Shown in pieces: positions 10,763 through 21,036 of a stretch of 64,000 bases of DNA (positions are counted from its first letter, which is position 1; every line of letters begins with the position of its first letter). A program made the position numbers and the translations under genes. The stretch is from Leptodontidium sp. MPI-SDFR-AT-0119 (taxonomy: Eukaryota; Ascomycota; Leotiomycetes; Helotiales; Leptodontidiaceae). Where the stretch lies: positions 62,001-126,000 of the forward strand of contig JAHLEZ010000041.1 of NCBI GenBank assembly GCA_020726505.1, in the 5' to 3' direction. A model generated the notes under the pieces. It saw only the letters and a program-made list of their open reading frames with translations, ran no database searches and was not told the DNA's origin.

Positions 10763-11531
10763 CTTGAGGGAGTAGGTATGTGTACTGAATGCTCGCCTGA
10801 GGAACTATCAATTATTAGTAAGGTTTACTTATACGAAGAGAGCTTAGGCCACGAACTCAGGGGCCTTATATGAGAACAATGAGATAGAGAAGGCTTACAA
10901 GAAATATCTCAACTAGAGTGAGAAAAGGACTTCAATTGAAGGAGGAAATAGCTGGTCTTATGTGCTGGTACGGGGTCGTAGAACAGATCCGGGGGAACCG
11001 ACAGTACTCGCTCTTAAATGATTTAGATTGGACTGCTTAGAAGCGTATTCGTATTCAGCAAGTGACTGACGATCACCACGATTTTATATTAGCGATCCTC
11101 AAGGGAGATCATTGGATCCGACGAGGTGGTGGGGCCATTGATCACGTGTTTTTGTTGCTGTTAATTGGTCTAAATCACGAGCACCCTCACCACCTCCCCA
11201 AGAGGCTAGAATGACGTGAAGGAAGATACAAGGATAGCAACTCCCGTATAATTCATCCAATGAAGAGCCGGATGTAAAGATACTAGTTCGTACCTTATTT
11301 ACTAGCGCTTTCTGAAACTGGCCATTTATAACTTGCTGCTAGTACTACAAGTTGAGATTTCCTCTCGAGTCTGAAGGCGCCATTGGTCATATTCTTATCA
11401 AAAAGAAAGCTATAACGTCATGGCCTCGTATCTCATTACGGGTTGCTTTCACGGTCTTGGCCTGAAGCTCACTAACTTGCTCAGTCATAAACTATCTCAC
11501 CGTCTCTTAGCGTGCTACGAGCCTTGAGCCT
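10763..11531. other. Intergenic region carrying the shared upstream module
   Basis: Upstream region of the amidohydrolase gene and 3' flank of the next gene. It contains the module at 11,046-11,182 described separately. No ORF of note. Confidence 0.5.
11046..11182. promoter_or_regulatory. Upstream module (parts A and B) of the amidohydrolase gene
   Basis: Part A (about 11,046-11,094, containing CTGACGATCACCACGATT) and part B (11,115-11,182, containing an inverted CCAAT box, CACGTG and CGACGAGGTGGTGG) recur at 13,687-13,738 and 13,743-13,810. Part A is in the same orientation in both places; part B is inverted. Part B is 68 bp long and differs at only a handful of positions. The CACGTG and CCAAT cores suggest bHLH and CCAAT-factor binding. 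A small dispersed repeat is the alternative explanation. Confidence 0.5.
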
Positions 11532-13373
11532 TCACCACTTAATAAATTTCTCCTTCCAAACCGGCCCCCCATCCACCCCGCCATTCTTTAACACACACTG
11601 CATCAACACCCATCCTTTCCCCGAGTCCTCACTAATCCGCGAAAAGACAGCTCTCGCCGCCTCCGGAATAATGACTTCGTTCCCCCCTACACAATCTATA
11701 TCCACTACCGACTCCTCCTCCACCTCTATTATAAACAACCCTATCTGCGCAATCAACCTCGGATCCCAGCTGCTCTCGATATACCACCCCTCCAACAATT
11801 TTATCGCCCTTCGCCGTATAACCGGGTCGCGACATCGCGTCACGACCACAAAGAGCTGAGGTGTGATACCAATATCAATCCAGAAACTGCCCGCCCAAGT
11901 ATTTTCCTTCTTGCGTTGCTGCCTCAATTTCACAACAACGATAGCTAGATCGACGAGTGCTCGGAATTGGGGATTGAACATGTCATACTCCATCTCGTTC
12001 CTAATCACTATCCCCGCAGTTAGTATCGTAGTCGCGATAGCCTGCATCTGCATCATCGCTGCTGCATTATAAGCACAGTTAAAGGGGGCTTCTTCATCCT
12101 CCCTCTTTGCGCACAATTTTTCAAAAAGTGGTGCAAATGCACGCATCCAATTCGCTATTTCTGTTGCGAACTGTACTTGCTGGGTTCGGACAGCCTCGGT
12201 GACTTTGAAGTAGGGTGTGCTGTAGATGTCCATGCTTGTTATACTGGAGATCTGCCCAGGTCGCTCGCTATCGAATTTCTTCGTGAGCGCTATCGACTCA
12301 GAGGACGACTGAGCCATTGCAATGAAATGGCAGATGCGGCGAACAACAAGGTTGAGATAGATCTGTGCTTCACGTATGCTGGCAAAGGTGGCTGGGAGGG
12401 TCTCGATTGTGATGCAGTAGTCGTTCATCATCTCTGCGTGGTGGGCGAGAGAGCGGTCATCCATCAATGTTGTGATTTGGATATCGAGGTTTTGGATTGC
12501 TTCGACGATTTCGTCTTCGACGGTCAAGGGAGCAGGGGAGAGTAGTGGTGGTTGCGTTTTTTCAAGTGCAAACTTTTGCGCTCGCCATTCCTGCAGCATT
12601 AAAATCCCTGACTGTGCATGCTTGATCGCGAGGTGGCGGTTCCCAACAAGCATCTCGAAGGACACAATGAAGATACAGCCGAACAATGCTTGACGTGGGT
12701 TGGCCGTCCCTCCACAAACAGCCTTCTGTAATAACTTAACAGCCTTATCATACTTTAGCATAGCGAAATCTTGATGAAGTTTCGCTTTCTCCGGAACGAT
12801 GACGGAATGGGGATGCAAGCCCATTGCGTACGCTGTATCGTAGGATTTCAATAAAGCGCCGATGGCAATAATAGAATGCCAGATGAACGATTCTTGGTGG
12901 CTGTTCTGCAGCATCACCTGATTCCAGAGATACCAACCCCAGGCACCGTCGAGGCCCATGGCGGCCGTTTGTTGGAAGTGACGGAAGTAGCGGTTGTCAA
13001 TCTCAGATTCACCGAGGTAGATGGAGGAGGGCGCCATGAACCTAAGAGAGCTAGCCGTGATTTGAAGCTGTGGTGAGGGCCGCGAGGCCTTTGGCTTTAG
13101 AACGCGGAGCCGGAGGGAACCTCTGTCGTCTTGCCGATGGAGCTTATTTGGAGGGACATAGCCGGCACAGACTAGGTTGGTTTTGATGCAGCGGATACAA
13201 GCAGGTTTTCCTTCATCGCACTTGAGCCTTCGATTCCTATAAGCATTGTTAGGTAACGACGCATCAATCAAAAAAAGGCCTGGGGCCAGATACTTGCACG
13301 TGATGCAACCCCCCTTCGATCTTGGCGTGCTGGTCCGCGAGAGCCTGATCTTATTGATAGAGGTGGAGGCCAT
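11532..13373 (-). CDS. Zn2Cys6 fungal transcription factor
   Basis: Two exons (13294..13373 and 11532..13236), 594 residues. The 57-nt intron interrupts the zinc cluster at the same place as in the gene at 5,589-7,576: CITC|K, then NRRLKC, DEGKPAC and RCIKTNLVC. The intron happens to be in frame, so an unspliced reading would insert 19 residues into the zinc cluster. The rest is a PF11951-like regulatory region (SFIWHSIIAIGALLKSY, then PQLFVVVTRCRDPVIRRRAIKLLEGW). The start is MASTSINK at 13,373; further in-frame codons upstream have no support. It is a paralogue of the other regulator, sharing intron position and layout. A nuclear, probably pathway-specific activator; the shared upstream module hints at co-regulation with the amidohydrolase. 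Confidence 0.88.
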   Translation of the reverse strand: MASTSINKIRLSRTSTPRSKGGCITCKYLAPGLFLIDASLPNNAYRNRRLKCDEGKPACIRCIKTNLVCAGYVPPNKLHRQDDRGSLRLRVLKPKASRPSPQLQITASSLRFMAPSSIYLGESEIDNRYFRHFQQTAAMGLDGAWGWYLWNQVMLQNSHQESFIWHSIIAIGALLKSYDTAYAMGLHPHSVIVPEKAKLHQDFAMLKYDKAVKLLQKAVCGGTANPRQALFGCIFIVSFEMLVGNRHLAIKHAQSGILMLQEWRAQKFALEKTQPPLLSPAPLTVEDEIVEAIQNLDIQITTLMDDRSLAHHAEMMNDYCITIETLPATFASIREAQIYLNLVVRRICHFIAMAQSSSESIALTKKFDSERPGQISSITSMDIYSTPYFKVTEAVRTQQVQFATEIANWMRAFAPLFEKLCAKREDEEAPFNCAYNAAAMMQMQAIATTILTAGIVIRNEMEYDMFNPQFRALVDLAIVVVKLRQQRKKENTWAGSFWIDIGITPQLFVVVTRCRDPVIRRRAIKLLEGWYIESSWDPRLIAQIGLFIIEVEEESVVDIDCVGGNEVIIPEAARAVFSRISEDSGKGWVLMQCVLKNGGVDGGPVWKEKFIKW

Positions 13374-13577
13374 GGCTAAAACAGCCCTAATTTCTGTTTG
13401 CAATCCCCGACACGGTAGGTGTAATTCTGATGTTTGGCCAGCAGCCCATACTCGTAGAGATACTTGCGGAGCAGAAGATTGTCTCACAGGGACTTAGGAC
13501 GCTCAGCACCGACTCTTCACCTGTAGCGCAGTCGTGCCATCTGTCAGCAACGCTCCTGCTGTCTGTAATAGTCGGTT

Positions 13578-13690
13578 GGTCTTTCTCCGTGTGCTTTGCT
13601 TACAGTCGGGGAAAGCAAGTGCATACAGATTTGAGTCGGGACGCTTGCTTTCCCCGACCGTAAGCAAAGCGCACGGAGAAAGACGAATAG
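13578..13690. repeat. Long hairpin: inverted repeat of about 43 bp
   Basis: Left arm 13,578-13,621 and right arm 13,646-13,690 are near-perfect reverse complements (GTCTTTCTCCGTG, then GCTTTGCTTAC, then GTCGGGGAAAGCAAG), separated by about 25 bp. Next to it is a 19-nt perfect odd palindrome, GACGAATAGACTATTCGTC. It lies about 210 bp upstream of the Zn2Cys6 start at 13,373. It could be a decayed MITE or a strong secondary structure in the promoter. Confidence 0.7.
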
Positions 13691-13810
13691 ACTATTCGTC
13701 ACCATCAGCAAACGGCTGACGATTACCACGATTAGCGACGGAGCTCGTGATTTGGACCAATGAACAGCAAACAAAACACGTGACCAATCGCCCCCACTAC
13801 CTCGTCGGAT
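13687..13810. promoter_or_regulatory. Second copy of the A/B upstream module
   Basis: Part A 13,687-13,738 (CTGACGATTACCACGATT) and part B 13,743-13,810 (GCTCGTGATTT, GACCAAT, CACGTGACCAAT, CCTCGTCGGAT). It sits upstream of the Zn2Cys6 gene that starts at 13,373. Part B is inverted relative to the copy upstream of the amidohydrolase. Confidence 0.5.
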
Positions 13811-14622
13811 TTATTGGCAGCGCTTCTGCCGTCTCTACGTCAGATATACGGAAGTATATTTGATTGACGGGGTCGGCTTACTTTCTAGATAATGTGTGGC
13901 AGGGTGTACGTCGACTCCGCTGTATACCCTTGCACGGACGTTACCGCCATGAGTTCGATGCTCAATATCTAACATCAGGACATCTTTGAAGAACACTAAA
14001 CGTTGGTTTTTACCCCATAAGAATTTTCAACGTTAGCTTGTGATCAGTTGAAGGCATATGTATTACTTATTTAGCAGGCCTACCGTGGCTCTTCCTTCAA
14101 AGCCAGACGCGCCTGTCGCATATGAGCTCTTCGAAGAAGATCCGGCAAGCAGTCTCCTTGCCGCCTTCCTCAATGACCTCGGGCTCACTCCCACAAACAG
14201 TTTGGAAGCCGACCATTGATCTCATTTGGCATTCGAGTCTCTCCCCTAAGCCCGCTGTAACTATGCAAGGCAATCCGCACCCTAGCTAGTCTCGAGCCTG
14301 ACCCTCCGACAAAGCTGTGAGAGGCTGTGCCACCGACCAAAGCGCTTCCTTCAGAAACCTGACACTTGCATCGACTTTCTCCCAGATCCGCAAAAGGCTA
14401 CGCAACTACTGTTTGGCTCTCGTACGGAGCAAGTTCGACTCCTGCGGATGAAATTCTCTTGGGCGGAAGTTATTTATCTTCGTTCATCCTCAGGTAGACT
14501 CCGGCGTTAAGGCCGGTAAAGAGAGTCTCGTGACCATTGTAGTATTAAAAGAATTTGTTTTTAAGTAAGATGGGACTCTGAATCCACTCGGTATAATAAG
14601 AATGCATTTGTTGCTCATCCTG
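13811..14622. other. Intergenic, no convincing gene
   Basis: Between 14,090 and 14,460 short coding-like stretches occur in the plus frames, broken by stops. They look like a decayed gene that I cannot name. Nothing else recognised. Confidence 0.3.
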
Positions 14623-15365
14623 TCAACGCTCGAATGCCATATCGTTCTCAGCATAAAAGTCACAAATCGACCTATTGTCTGGATCCTTCTCCTCATGCAG
14701 CCCTTGGCCAACTGGCGTCCCAGATGTCCCATTCGCCTGTTCACCACTCCCATCCACCTTTTGGAAAATCATGACATTCTCTGATTGATACCGAGACCAT
14801 TCGGCTCCCGGACTTAACGATCCAAGCGCGTTTGGATCCAAAAACGTAGCGAAAGCTATCCAGGCTTTTTGCACCTGCAGAGACAAAGTAAGGTCGACGC
14901 CGTCGATAGATGTCAGAGAGGGACCCCAGATGTAGGGAATTTCGGAAGTGTGTACGACTAGCTAATTAGCGATGGATGAACAAAGTCAAGTCAACTTACT
15001 GTGCTCCCAGGGAGTGCTAGCAAGCTGTGATGGAAGAATAGCATTCCATCTAACTACCAGACGTAACCCGTGGGACTTGGCAAAGAGGAGCGAACTTACA
15101 CTTCCAAGTATCGGTATACTTTGTGACGTTGCGTATCCATTCGCGTCCTGGGCACCGGATAAAGATTTCCGACGCAATCTCAGTGGCACGTTTCCATTCC
15201 GTTCCTCCAAATACCTCCTGGACTGGGGTAAGCGGAAAGAGGATCCAGTGCTATAATCTCTTCAAATACTTCAAGAGACACGAATGGGAGTATGGCTAGC
15301 CAGTCAGCAGAGTTTGTTGAGGTCATCGAATCATTTACCTTTTGCAAGTCCCAGCACCGTAGCAT
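14623..15365 (-). pseudogene. Type-B carboxylesterase, 3' fragment
   Basis: Minus-strand exons encode the C-terminal third of a PF00135 carboxylesterase. In order: DWLAILPFVSLE, LDPLSAYPSPGG, then after a frame change ATEIASEIF with FIRCPGREW, then after an intron FFHHSLLALPGST with the conserved catalytic-His region, then SEIPYIWGP, and VQKAWIAFATFLDPN to a stop at 14,623. Two GT-AG introns fit the frame (the second donor is next to GST). The frame break near 15,200 and the absence of the N-terminal two thirds, including the GESAG nucleophile region, mark it as a pseudogene. The secreted family hydrolyses carboxylic esters. Confidence 0.65.
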
Positions 15366-15719
15366 CGGTTGAGATATTCAAGGCCGTTGGTATCACAACT
15401 GAATATGTCAGTATCAAGTTTTGCAAAAGTTGACTTACTTACAAGTTGCTTCATCCGTAGTAAGTCTTAAAATATTAGCAGCTTAAACTATCTGAGGTTT
15501 TTAGAGATATCACATAGAAACTGCTATAATCGTGTCCGCTCTTCGAATTGATGTTCAATAACTAGCTCGACGTCTTTAGCATCCTCAGCATCCTCTTCGG
15601 CCATAGTCTTGTCTGGGTGCCTCTGCAGTTGCCGCTGTTTAAATGGGTTTCGATTAACAAACAAATTTATTTCTCCAAAACGAAGTCAACGCCATAAAGC
15701 TTTCAGAACGAGCGCATCA

Positions 15720-15960
15720 AAGCCCTAGTAGCGATAGCTTCAAGCTGAGGTCTGTACCGCCCTATAGGCCTCAATGAGATCCTCATTTATATCAGCGTCA
15801 TTAACCCAACTATTATCATCTTCTAGATATCCTTTCTACTTGACCCAGTATTAAGTAATCATCTTCTTGCGTCTCCCTCGACTAACTAGGACAATTTAAT
15901 CATCCATAACTCTTAACTTCGAACTAGTTATCCTCGGGGTCCACAGCCGATGTCTAGCTT
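15720..15960 (-). mobile_element. Ty3/gypsy chromovirus remnant: integrase chromodomain
   Basis: Minus-strand reading gives RGRRKMIT*YWVK*KGYLEDD then NSWVNDADINEDLIEAY. This is the chromodomain pattern (YLVKWKGY..EDNTWEP...L..A...IE.Y) at the end of chromovirus integrases. The two stops sit where Gln and Trp are expected, that is CAA-to-TAA and TGG-to-TAG changes typical of RIP. The rest of the element is gone; sequence to about 15,400 is unassigned. Confidence 0.65.
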
Positions 15961-15995
15961 CTTAAACAGCTTGTTCGCTAAGCTACTAATATTCT

Positions 15996-17245
15996 AAGCC
16001 AGACGGATTCCCACCCCCATTTTCGGGCTCGAGGGCTTCGTCTAATGGTACGATCGCCCCCCGAGGAAGGAATATGGGATAATTGGCCATCGTCCGGGAC
16101 ATCCACAGCGTCCTGTTGCCACGGTACACTGTGCCGGTTTGGAAGTCCACAAAGGTACCCGGTGGTAACCAACCTTTCACCTTGGCCAGCCTCAGGGTTT
16201 GTTTCTGGGGCTCTGTAATAGGAATGACTAGCATTTGCGATCAAAGTAGTACTGGTTCTTGTAGGAGTAAGCCTCGTCTTTCTTCGGGTACTGCCAGTAC
16301 AAAAGCTGCACCAATGGCTCGCCTTCGGAGGCCCGAACGTTCATGCTTTGGAGGTATGGGATCAAGCGATGACGAAATCTGAGAAGATCTTGGAGTATTC
16401 TGCCGGGTGCGTCTTGTATCCTCCATGGCTCCTTGGTAATCCATCGATTCTTCGTGGAGTGAAGCCTGAGGATTGGACTCAAGGCGCCAAATTGAGTCCA
16501 CCGTACGGTCAACTCATCGTCTCTTGCTCCTAGCATATGGCCACCTATATCGTGTGACCACCATCCATAGCCGATTCCTGAAGCGGTGGCTGTGAAATCG
16601 GGTTGGAAGGCTAGGCTTGCCCAGCTGATGACCGTATCACCGCTGAAGCCCACAGGATACCGATGACTTCCAGGTCCGCCGAAACGGCTGAAGATCAGGG
16701 GGTATTTCTTACTCCTGGCACTCTGTCTGTGCCATGTGGTAGTGATTCAGTACCCAAAGGGGATCGACATCCTTGAGCCACGAGAACGGACCCTGTTGCC
16801 AGTCCATCCAAATGAAGTCACACCCATCCTCCTCAAGAGCTTTGATGATGATATCAAGATAGGCCTGCAAATAGCCGGGATCAACGCAGTCAAACGGGAT
16901 CGGTTTGTTCTCGGAGGCATCAAAGCCTAGCCGTATGGCCATCTCATGGTACTTGTCCTCGTAGCTGTCGTTGAGAGAGGTTCTGAGCTTGCGCTTATGG
17001 AGCTCTTTCATAAACCCCGAGGGTTCAGGAAAGAGTTCTCTGTTCCATATATAACCAGTCCGCCCGGTTTGACCTGCTTCAACAACTTTCTTGTCGGTCT
17101 CGTTGAGATGCCAGTCCATGTCGAGAACAGCGACTGAGAGCGGGATTCCTTCACTGCGGAACCTGTCCGCATGCTCCAGATACGACTGTGCAGAATAATC
17201 GTAATAGCGCGACCACCAATTTCGGAGAGCCCAGCTCACAGTCTC
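15996..17245 (-). pseudogene. GH31 glycoside hydrolase, internal fragment (copy 2)
   Basis: Encodes the catalytic core of a family 31 alpha-glycosidase: WALRNWWSRYYDY, VLDMDWH, CDFIWMDWQQGP carrying the nucleophile Asp region, FSGDTVISWASL, GYGWWSHDIGGH (acid/base region), LSPILRLHST, then YPIFLPRGAIVP. It starts abruptly at about 17,245 and ends abruptly at about 15,996, so both the N-terminal beta-domain and the C-terminal tail are missing. Two single-base frameshifts break it: one near 16,715 between MAQTE and RSKKYPL, and one near 16,240, where copy 1 retains the extra base. Compared with copy 1 it shows little RIP. It lies between Ty3/gypsy pieces on both sides. Confidence 0.85.
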
Positions 17246-17249
17246 TAGA

Positions 17250-18094
17250 TGTATGAACTAGAGGCACAGTCGACACATCTAGGTGTAATGAATTCTGTTA
17301 CTCTAGATTAGCTAAGGAATATATCTGACCTAAACGGATACGAATAGTCCGATCTAGTTTTAGTAGGGTTTGCTTCTGTACTGTAGACTCTGACTACTCT
17401 CACCGATTTAGTAACCTATAAAAGGCTACGACAAATGCCACAAAACCCACCTTTTACAAGAGTTAGGCTGAAAAAGCACCGGCAGCTAATCAAGTGGTAC
17501 GACTAGCCGGAAGTGGAAGTAAAATATAAAACACTAGCTATCAAATCTAAGAGTAGACTTTTTCGACAAAGCAGAGGACAAATAGAGCAAGTGTTACCTG
17601 GCGCACCTAATATACGTCTATAACGCCCTCGCTACGGCATGAATATTGGATTATTACAAGACGAGGAGATCTTTCGAGCCCAGTCTGAAAGACAGGCATT
17701 AGCGCGATACGATGACTAGGGACCCGACAAACCTCCTCCACGAAGGCATCATTTAGAGTAAGTATATCAAGGAGGTTATTATTAAGATTATAAGGGAGAT
17801 CGTCGAGATCCACGCACGCCACATTAGCGAGATTATCCGCTAAACACCCTAGGGAGAGCGCGGGATGGGTCACGAACGCCACGTCAACGAGATTATCCTC
17901 AAAACAATCAGGGCAGTGGACGTCAAGACCGGTGGAGAGCAAACCCAGCCCCTACTCGACGTGAAACAGATATTCAGGCACTTATGAATCAAATCCAGGA
18001 TTTAACTATACGCTTAGCAGCATCGGAAGGCCGTGAAGGTGATAGGGCTAGGAGAGACCCTAGTGCTGCCCCAACTCACGACACGGAATTGTAA
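17250..18094 (+). mobile_element. Ty3/gypsy LTR-retrotransposon 5' remnant (LTR-like region and gag start)
   Basis: 17,250-17,600 has an LTR-like promoter look (CCTATAAAAGGC TATA box, TCTAGATGT-type repeats). From about 17,628 a plus frame with only RIP-type stops encodes a hydrophilic Gag-like N-terminus (GLLQDEEIFRAQ, then Arg/Asp-rich sequence, TDIQALMNQIQDLTIRLAAS) ending at 18,094. The pol part is absent. The second LTR was not found, so element boundaries are uncertain. Confidence 0.4.
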
Positions 18095-18500
18095 AAGGTT
18101 CAGTTAAGCGACACAGTAAAAAGACGTCGTCCCTCTTGATTTACTAAGCGAGTGTCAATTTCTCATTTCTTGTTTTCTTTTACTTTCTGATGATTAGAAT
18201 GCAAAGCCCATAGACTTATAAAATCAGATTTCATTAATTAATACTCCACATTACTCCTATCCATCATTGTAATTGAACCGTGACTAGAAGGCTGCATGTC
18301 ATCTTCAAAGATTTCATATTGCAAACACGCCAACTGAATAGGTATGAAAGAGACACAAGTGCGACGAGTGGAAGCAGAGCGATAATCTGTTTTCCCGCTA
18401 TCAGTGGTCTTAGTGATTGTTTACGAATCATACTTTCCGCATGTGAATAATCTTAGTAGGCTCGTGCAATTGCCTAGACTTAAGGGTATTTCAACTTACA
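18095..18500. other. Unassigned stretch
   Basis: No ORF, repeat or RNA gene recognised. Confidence 0.4.
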
Positions 18501-18501
18501 T

Positions 18502-19381
18502 TTAATGGACGAGACTGTTAAGTTTATCTATCAGTTGGTCTGAGTTCAAACTCAAGAAGATCTCTATGGTTTTCAGTACGCTACATAGATTTAAGGAAGC
18601 AGAAGTTACTGCCCACTTCATGTCTTTGCAACCACGTGCTCGCTTCCCGTTGTTTACTTTCTCGGCTTTGTTTGTGCTGCTATACATAAAGCTTGTATAA
18701 CAACGAGGTCCCAGTTCTCCTGCTCTAAGGACACTAGTATGGAGTCATTGCATGCAAACTGTAGGCACGACTGTAGGAGGGAGCGCAGGAAATCTCGGCA
18801 TAGTAATAATCTTTCGGACGGTTCGGTGGCGATGGCCACTCTTCGACAACTTGGAGGAACCCAAGAAAACTAAGATTATGATTCACTGTCCCGAATTGTC
18901 TGACGCCATGAAAAGCAGACATATAAAGCATGAACTTTCTTTCATCACTTCTCCATGCGTCTAAAAAGCGGGTGGATCCTTGCTTGCGTCCCTCCAGATC
19001 TGGGTCTTCGTTTTCAGCCTGGTCGACGCTAGCCGCCGGCGCGAAACTTTGAACATGGGGTTGGGAAAGTGCTGGCCGGAGTTGCGACATCTCATTCGGT
19101 TGCTCTCTATGACGTGTTGAGGTAAGCAGTAGCGTAATTGTGCAGCAAAGGTTGTCGAGTTAGAGTAAAAGGACCTGCTTTGGACTTACTTGGAGTTTTT
19201 CCTTCTCTGCCTTGCCTTCATTATTCTCAACCTCCTCGGATTCTCTCTGTACTCCTCGCACTCGTCGTATAATCGCTTGCAAAACCGGCTTCCCTTTTCC
19301 TGGCAATCGCAAAAACTCTTCGCTTACTTTGAAATAGCGTCCCCTTACCACGCCTAACCAAATATAGTTAGGCCGGTCCAT
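18502..19381 (-). CDS. Unrecognised multi-exon gene (hypothetical, possibly broken)
   Basis: A likely first exon starts at 19,381 (MDRPNYIWLGVVRGRYFK) and ends at a GTAAGT donor near 19,190. A second open stretch (19,090 to 18,734) contains SDERKFMLYMSAFHGVRQFGT and WPSPPNRPKDYYY, which read like real protein. A third (18,687 to 18,502) contains KDMKWAVTSASLNLC. I do not recognise the family; the last piece vaguely resembles N-terminal helical (HeLo-like) domains of fungal NLRs, and an NLR-type TPR pseudogene lies next door. Exon joins after the first are not established. Confidence 0.3.
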
Positions 19382-19561
19382 CTGTGCGAGCCTTCTAGAA
19401 TAATCTCGAGAGATGTAACATAGTATGCTTAGAATTCGTTTCTACAGGCTGCCAGGGCAAATGAAGTACTGAAAAAGTATATTAACACTAGTTTCCCCAA
19501 GCCTCTCTTTATCAAAATTATAAAAATACAATATAAGATCTGTAATGCTGCTGAATGATCT

Positions 19562-20001
19562 TTACGAAGGAAAGTTGTGCTCCTGGCCGAGGACCGCCTC
19601 GTACTTGCCTTGGCTCTTGAAGAGAAACGCGAGGTTATTCACGCTCGTGAGGGTGTGGGGGTGCTCTTCGCCGAGGACCTTCTTTCGAAATTTCATCACT
19701 TGCACAAGTAAAGTCTCGGCCTCCTTCCACCTTCCATCGCCATCAAGACAATTTCCGACCTTCCGACCTTCCACGCCAAATCGATCCTTCTTTTTGCATC
19801 CTGGTCAATCAGTTGGGAACGTAGGGCGTATCGCGCATGGGTCAGATATCTCCTCCAGATGCTTCTATTTTGGTGGTTATGATTCGGGAACACGTCATCT
19901 GGTCGGTTTATTACTGTTTCGGACCACTGCACAAGTGACTTTTCTCTCCAGAGCCAGTTCCGCGTTGCTAGATGTACCAAACGATAGATGTCAATTGACA
20001 A
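19562..20001 (-). pseudogene. NLR-type TPR (kinesin-light-chain-like) fragment
   Basis: Minus-strand peptides match the NB-ARC/TPR proteins of filamentous fungi: IYRLVHLATRNWL, DDVFPNHNHQNRSIWRRYL, LAWKVGNCLDGDGRWKEAE and MKFRKKVLGEEHPHTLTS with NNLAFLFKSQGKYEA. The frame is broken by a tandem 8-bp duplication (AAGGTCGG twice) near 19,755-19,775; with a single copy the TPR reads through. There is no NB-ARC part upstream and the TPR array stops at about 19,562. A dead fragment of a STAND receptor. Confidence 0.7.
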
Positions 20002-20378
20002 GTCGGCCTGGCGTTTATTTATAAACGAGTAAGCGTGTAAAGTGCCAATTGCGTCTACTCCCGTCTTTCGCGATAGTACGGAAGCTCAGTACTTGTATAT
20101 TTGTAGATGTAGAATAATCCTACTCGTTGGCATAATGAGCTATAACTTTCAAGCTTTCTTTGCGAAAGAATGGTTGAGTTCGCAGAAGGTTGGCGGCGGC
20201 TTGGGCCATATTGTGTTAACTGTCAAGTTTAGAGGAAATTGGGGGAAAGATGTCAGGGAGCTGGCATGTCCACCCAGGAAAGGATGAAAGGATGCGAGCA
20301 GCTTTATGTGCTCTAGTTGTCACTGCCACCAATCACAGTAGAAATATATCCCACGGCATAATATCAAGGTGGTTCAGA

Positions 20379-21036
20379 AACAAGTTACATCTCCGGATAT
20401 TACTCTATTAGCTACACAAAGACAAAAGTTAGATACTATCTTTACCGGACTGCAGACTCTGCCTTCCTAGTTAGAGAAGCTTGATGCTATCACTATAGAG
20501 TTAGCTGTTATAAGGAGAATGCCGAGACTGTTGCTTCATTAAAGACTATTTCCTCGGAGCTTACTTCGGTCAAGACGGATCTTGAGGCTAACACCGGAAC
20601 TAGATTCTGCGGATTGAACACCCAAGTCGGAACTATCGTTGCTGCCATCGAATCCCAGAGCTCCACCTTGTCCAAGATTAAGGCCGCCGACTCTACTCCT
20701 GCCGTTGCTAGTCTCGAATCACAAATCGTTACTCTCTCGACTGCTGTCTCTGGCCTCAAGAGCTCTGATATTACTCTAGTAATCCTCGCTGCCGTCAAGT
20801 TATTAAACGAATCACATACTTCTCACATTAAAGTATTAACTAATATCCTAACTTTTATTAACGAGATTAAGACCGTCGTTTCCACACTAGTTACTCTTCT
20901 TAAAAAGGTTGACCTATTATCTCTCGAAAGCTCTATTTAAAGGCTCACCGCCACCGTTTCTAAGATTAAGACTACTATCGAGACACCTATACCTGCCGCT
21001 GAAAAGACTAACCTTACTCCTCTTTAGACTTTAGTT
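20379..21036 (+). pseudogene. Repeat-built coiled-coil-like protein gene, left half
   Basis: Plus-strand frame with helical repeats rich in Leu/Ser/Thr/Lys: QRQKLDTIFTGLQTL, ETVASLKTISSELTSVK, LESQIVTLSTAVSGLK, then NEIKTVVSTLVTLLKKVDLL. It ends at codon GTT (21,034-21,036), exactly where the transposon stack begins. Its frame resumes at GAT (39,270) and the repeat register is kept across the join (TNLTPL.TLV then DKLVSTL). In-frame stops at 20,468, 20,938 and 21,025 are TAG or TAA where Gln codons would fit, as expected from RIP, and one frame change lies near 20,515. Function unknown; no domain recognised. Not an active gene here. Confidence 0.65.

Noticed and set aside
5589..13373. Secondary-metabolite gene cluster
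   Set aside because: Two regulators, an esterase and an amidohydrolase lie together, but no backbone enzyme (PKS, NRPS or terpene synthase) is present.
14400..14450. GTTCGACTC resembling a tRNA T-loop
   Set aside because: No acceptor stem, D-arm or A-box at the right distance.
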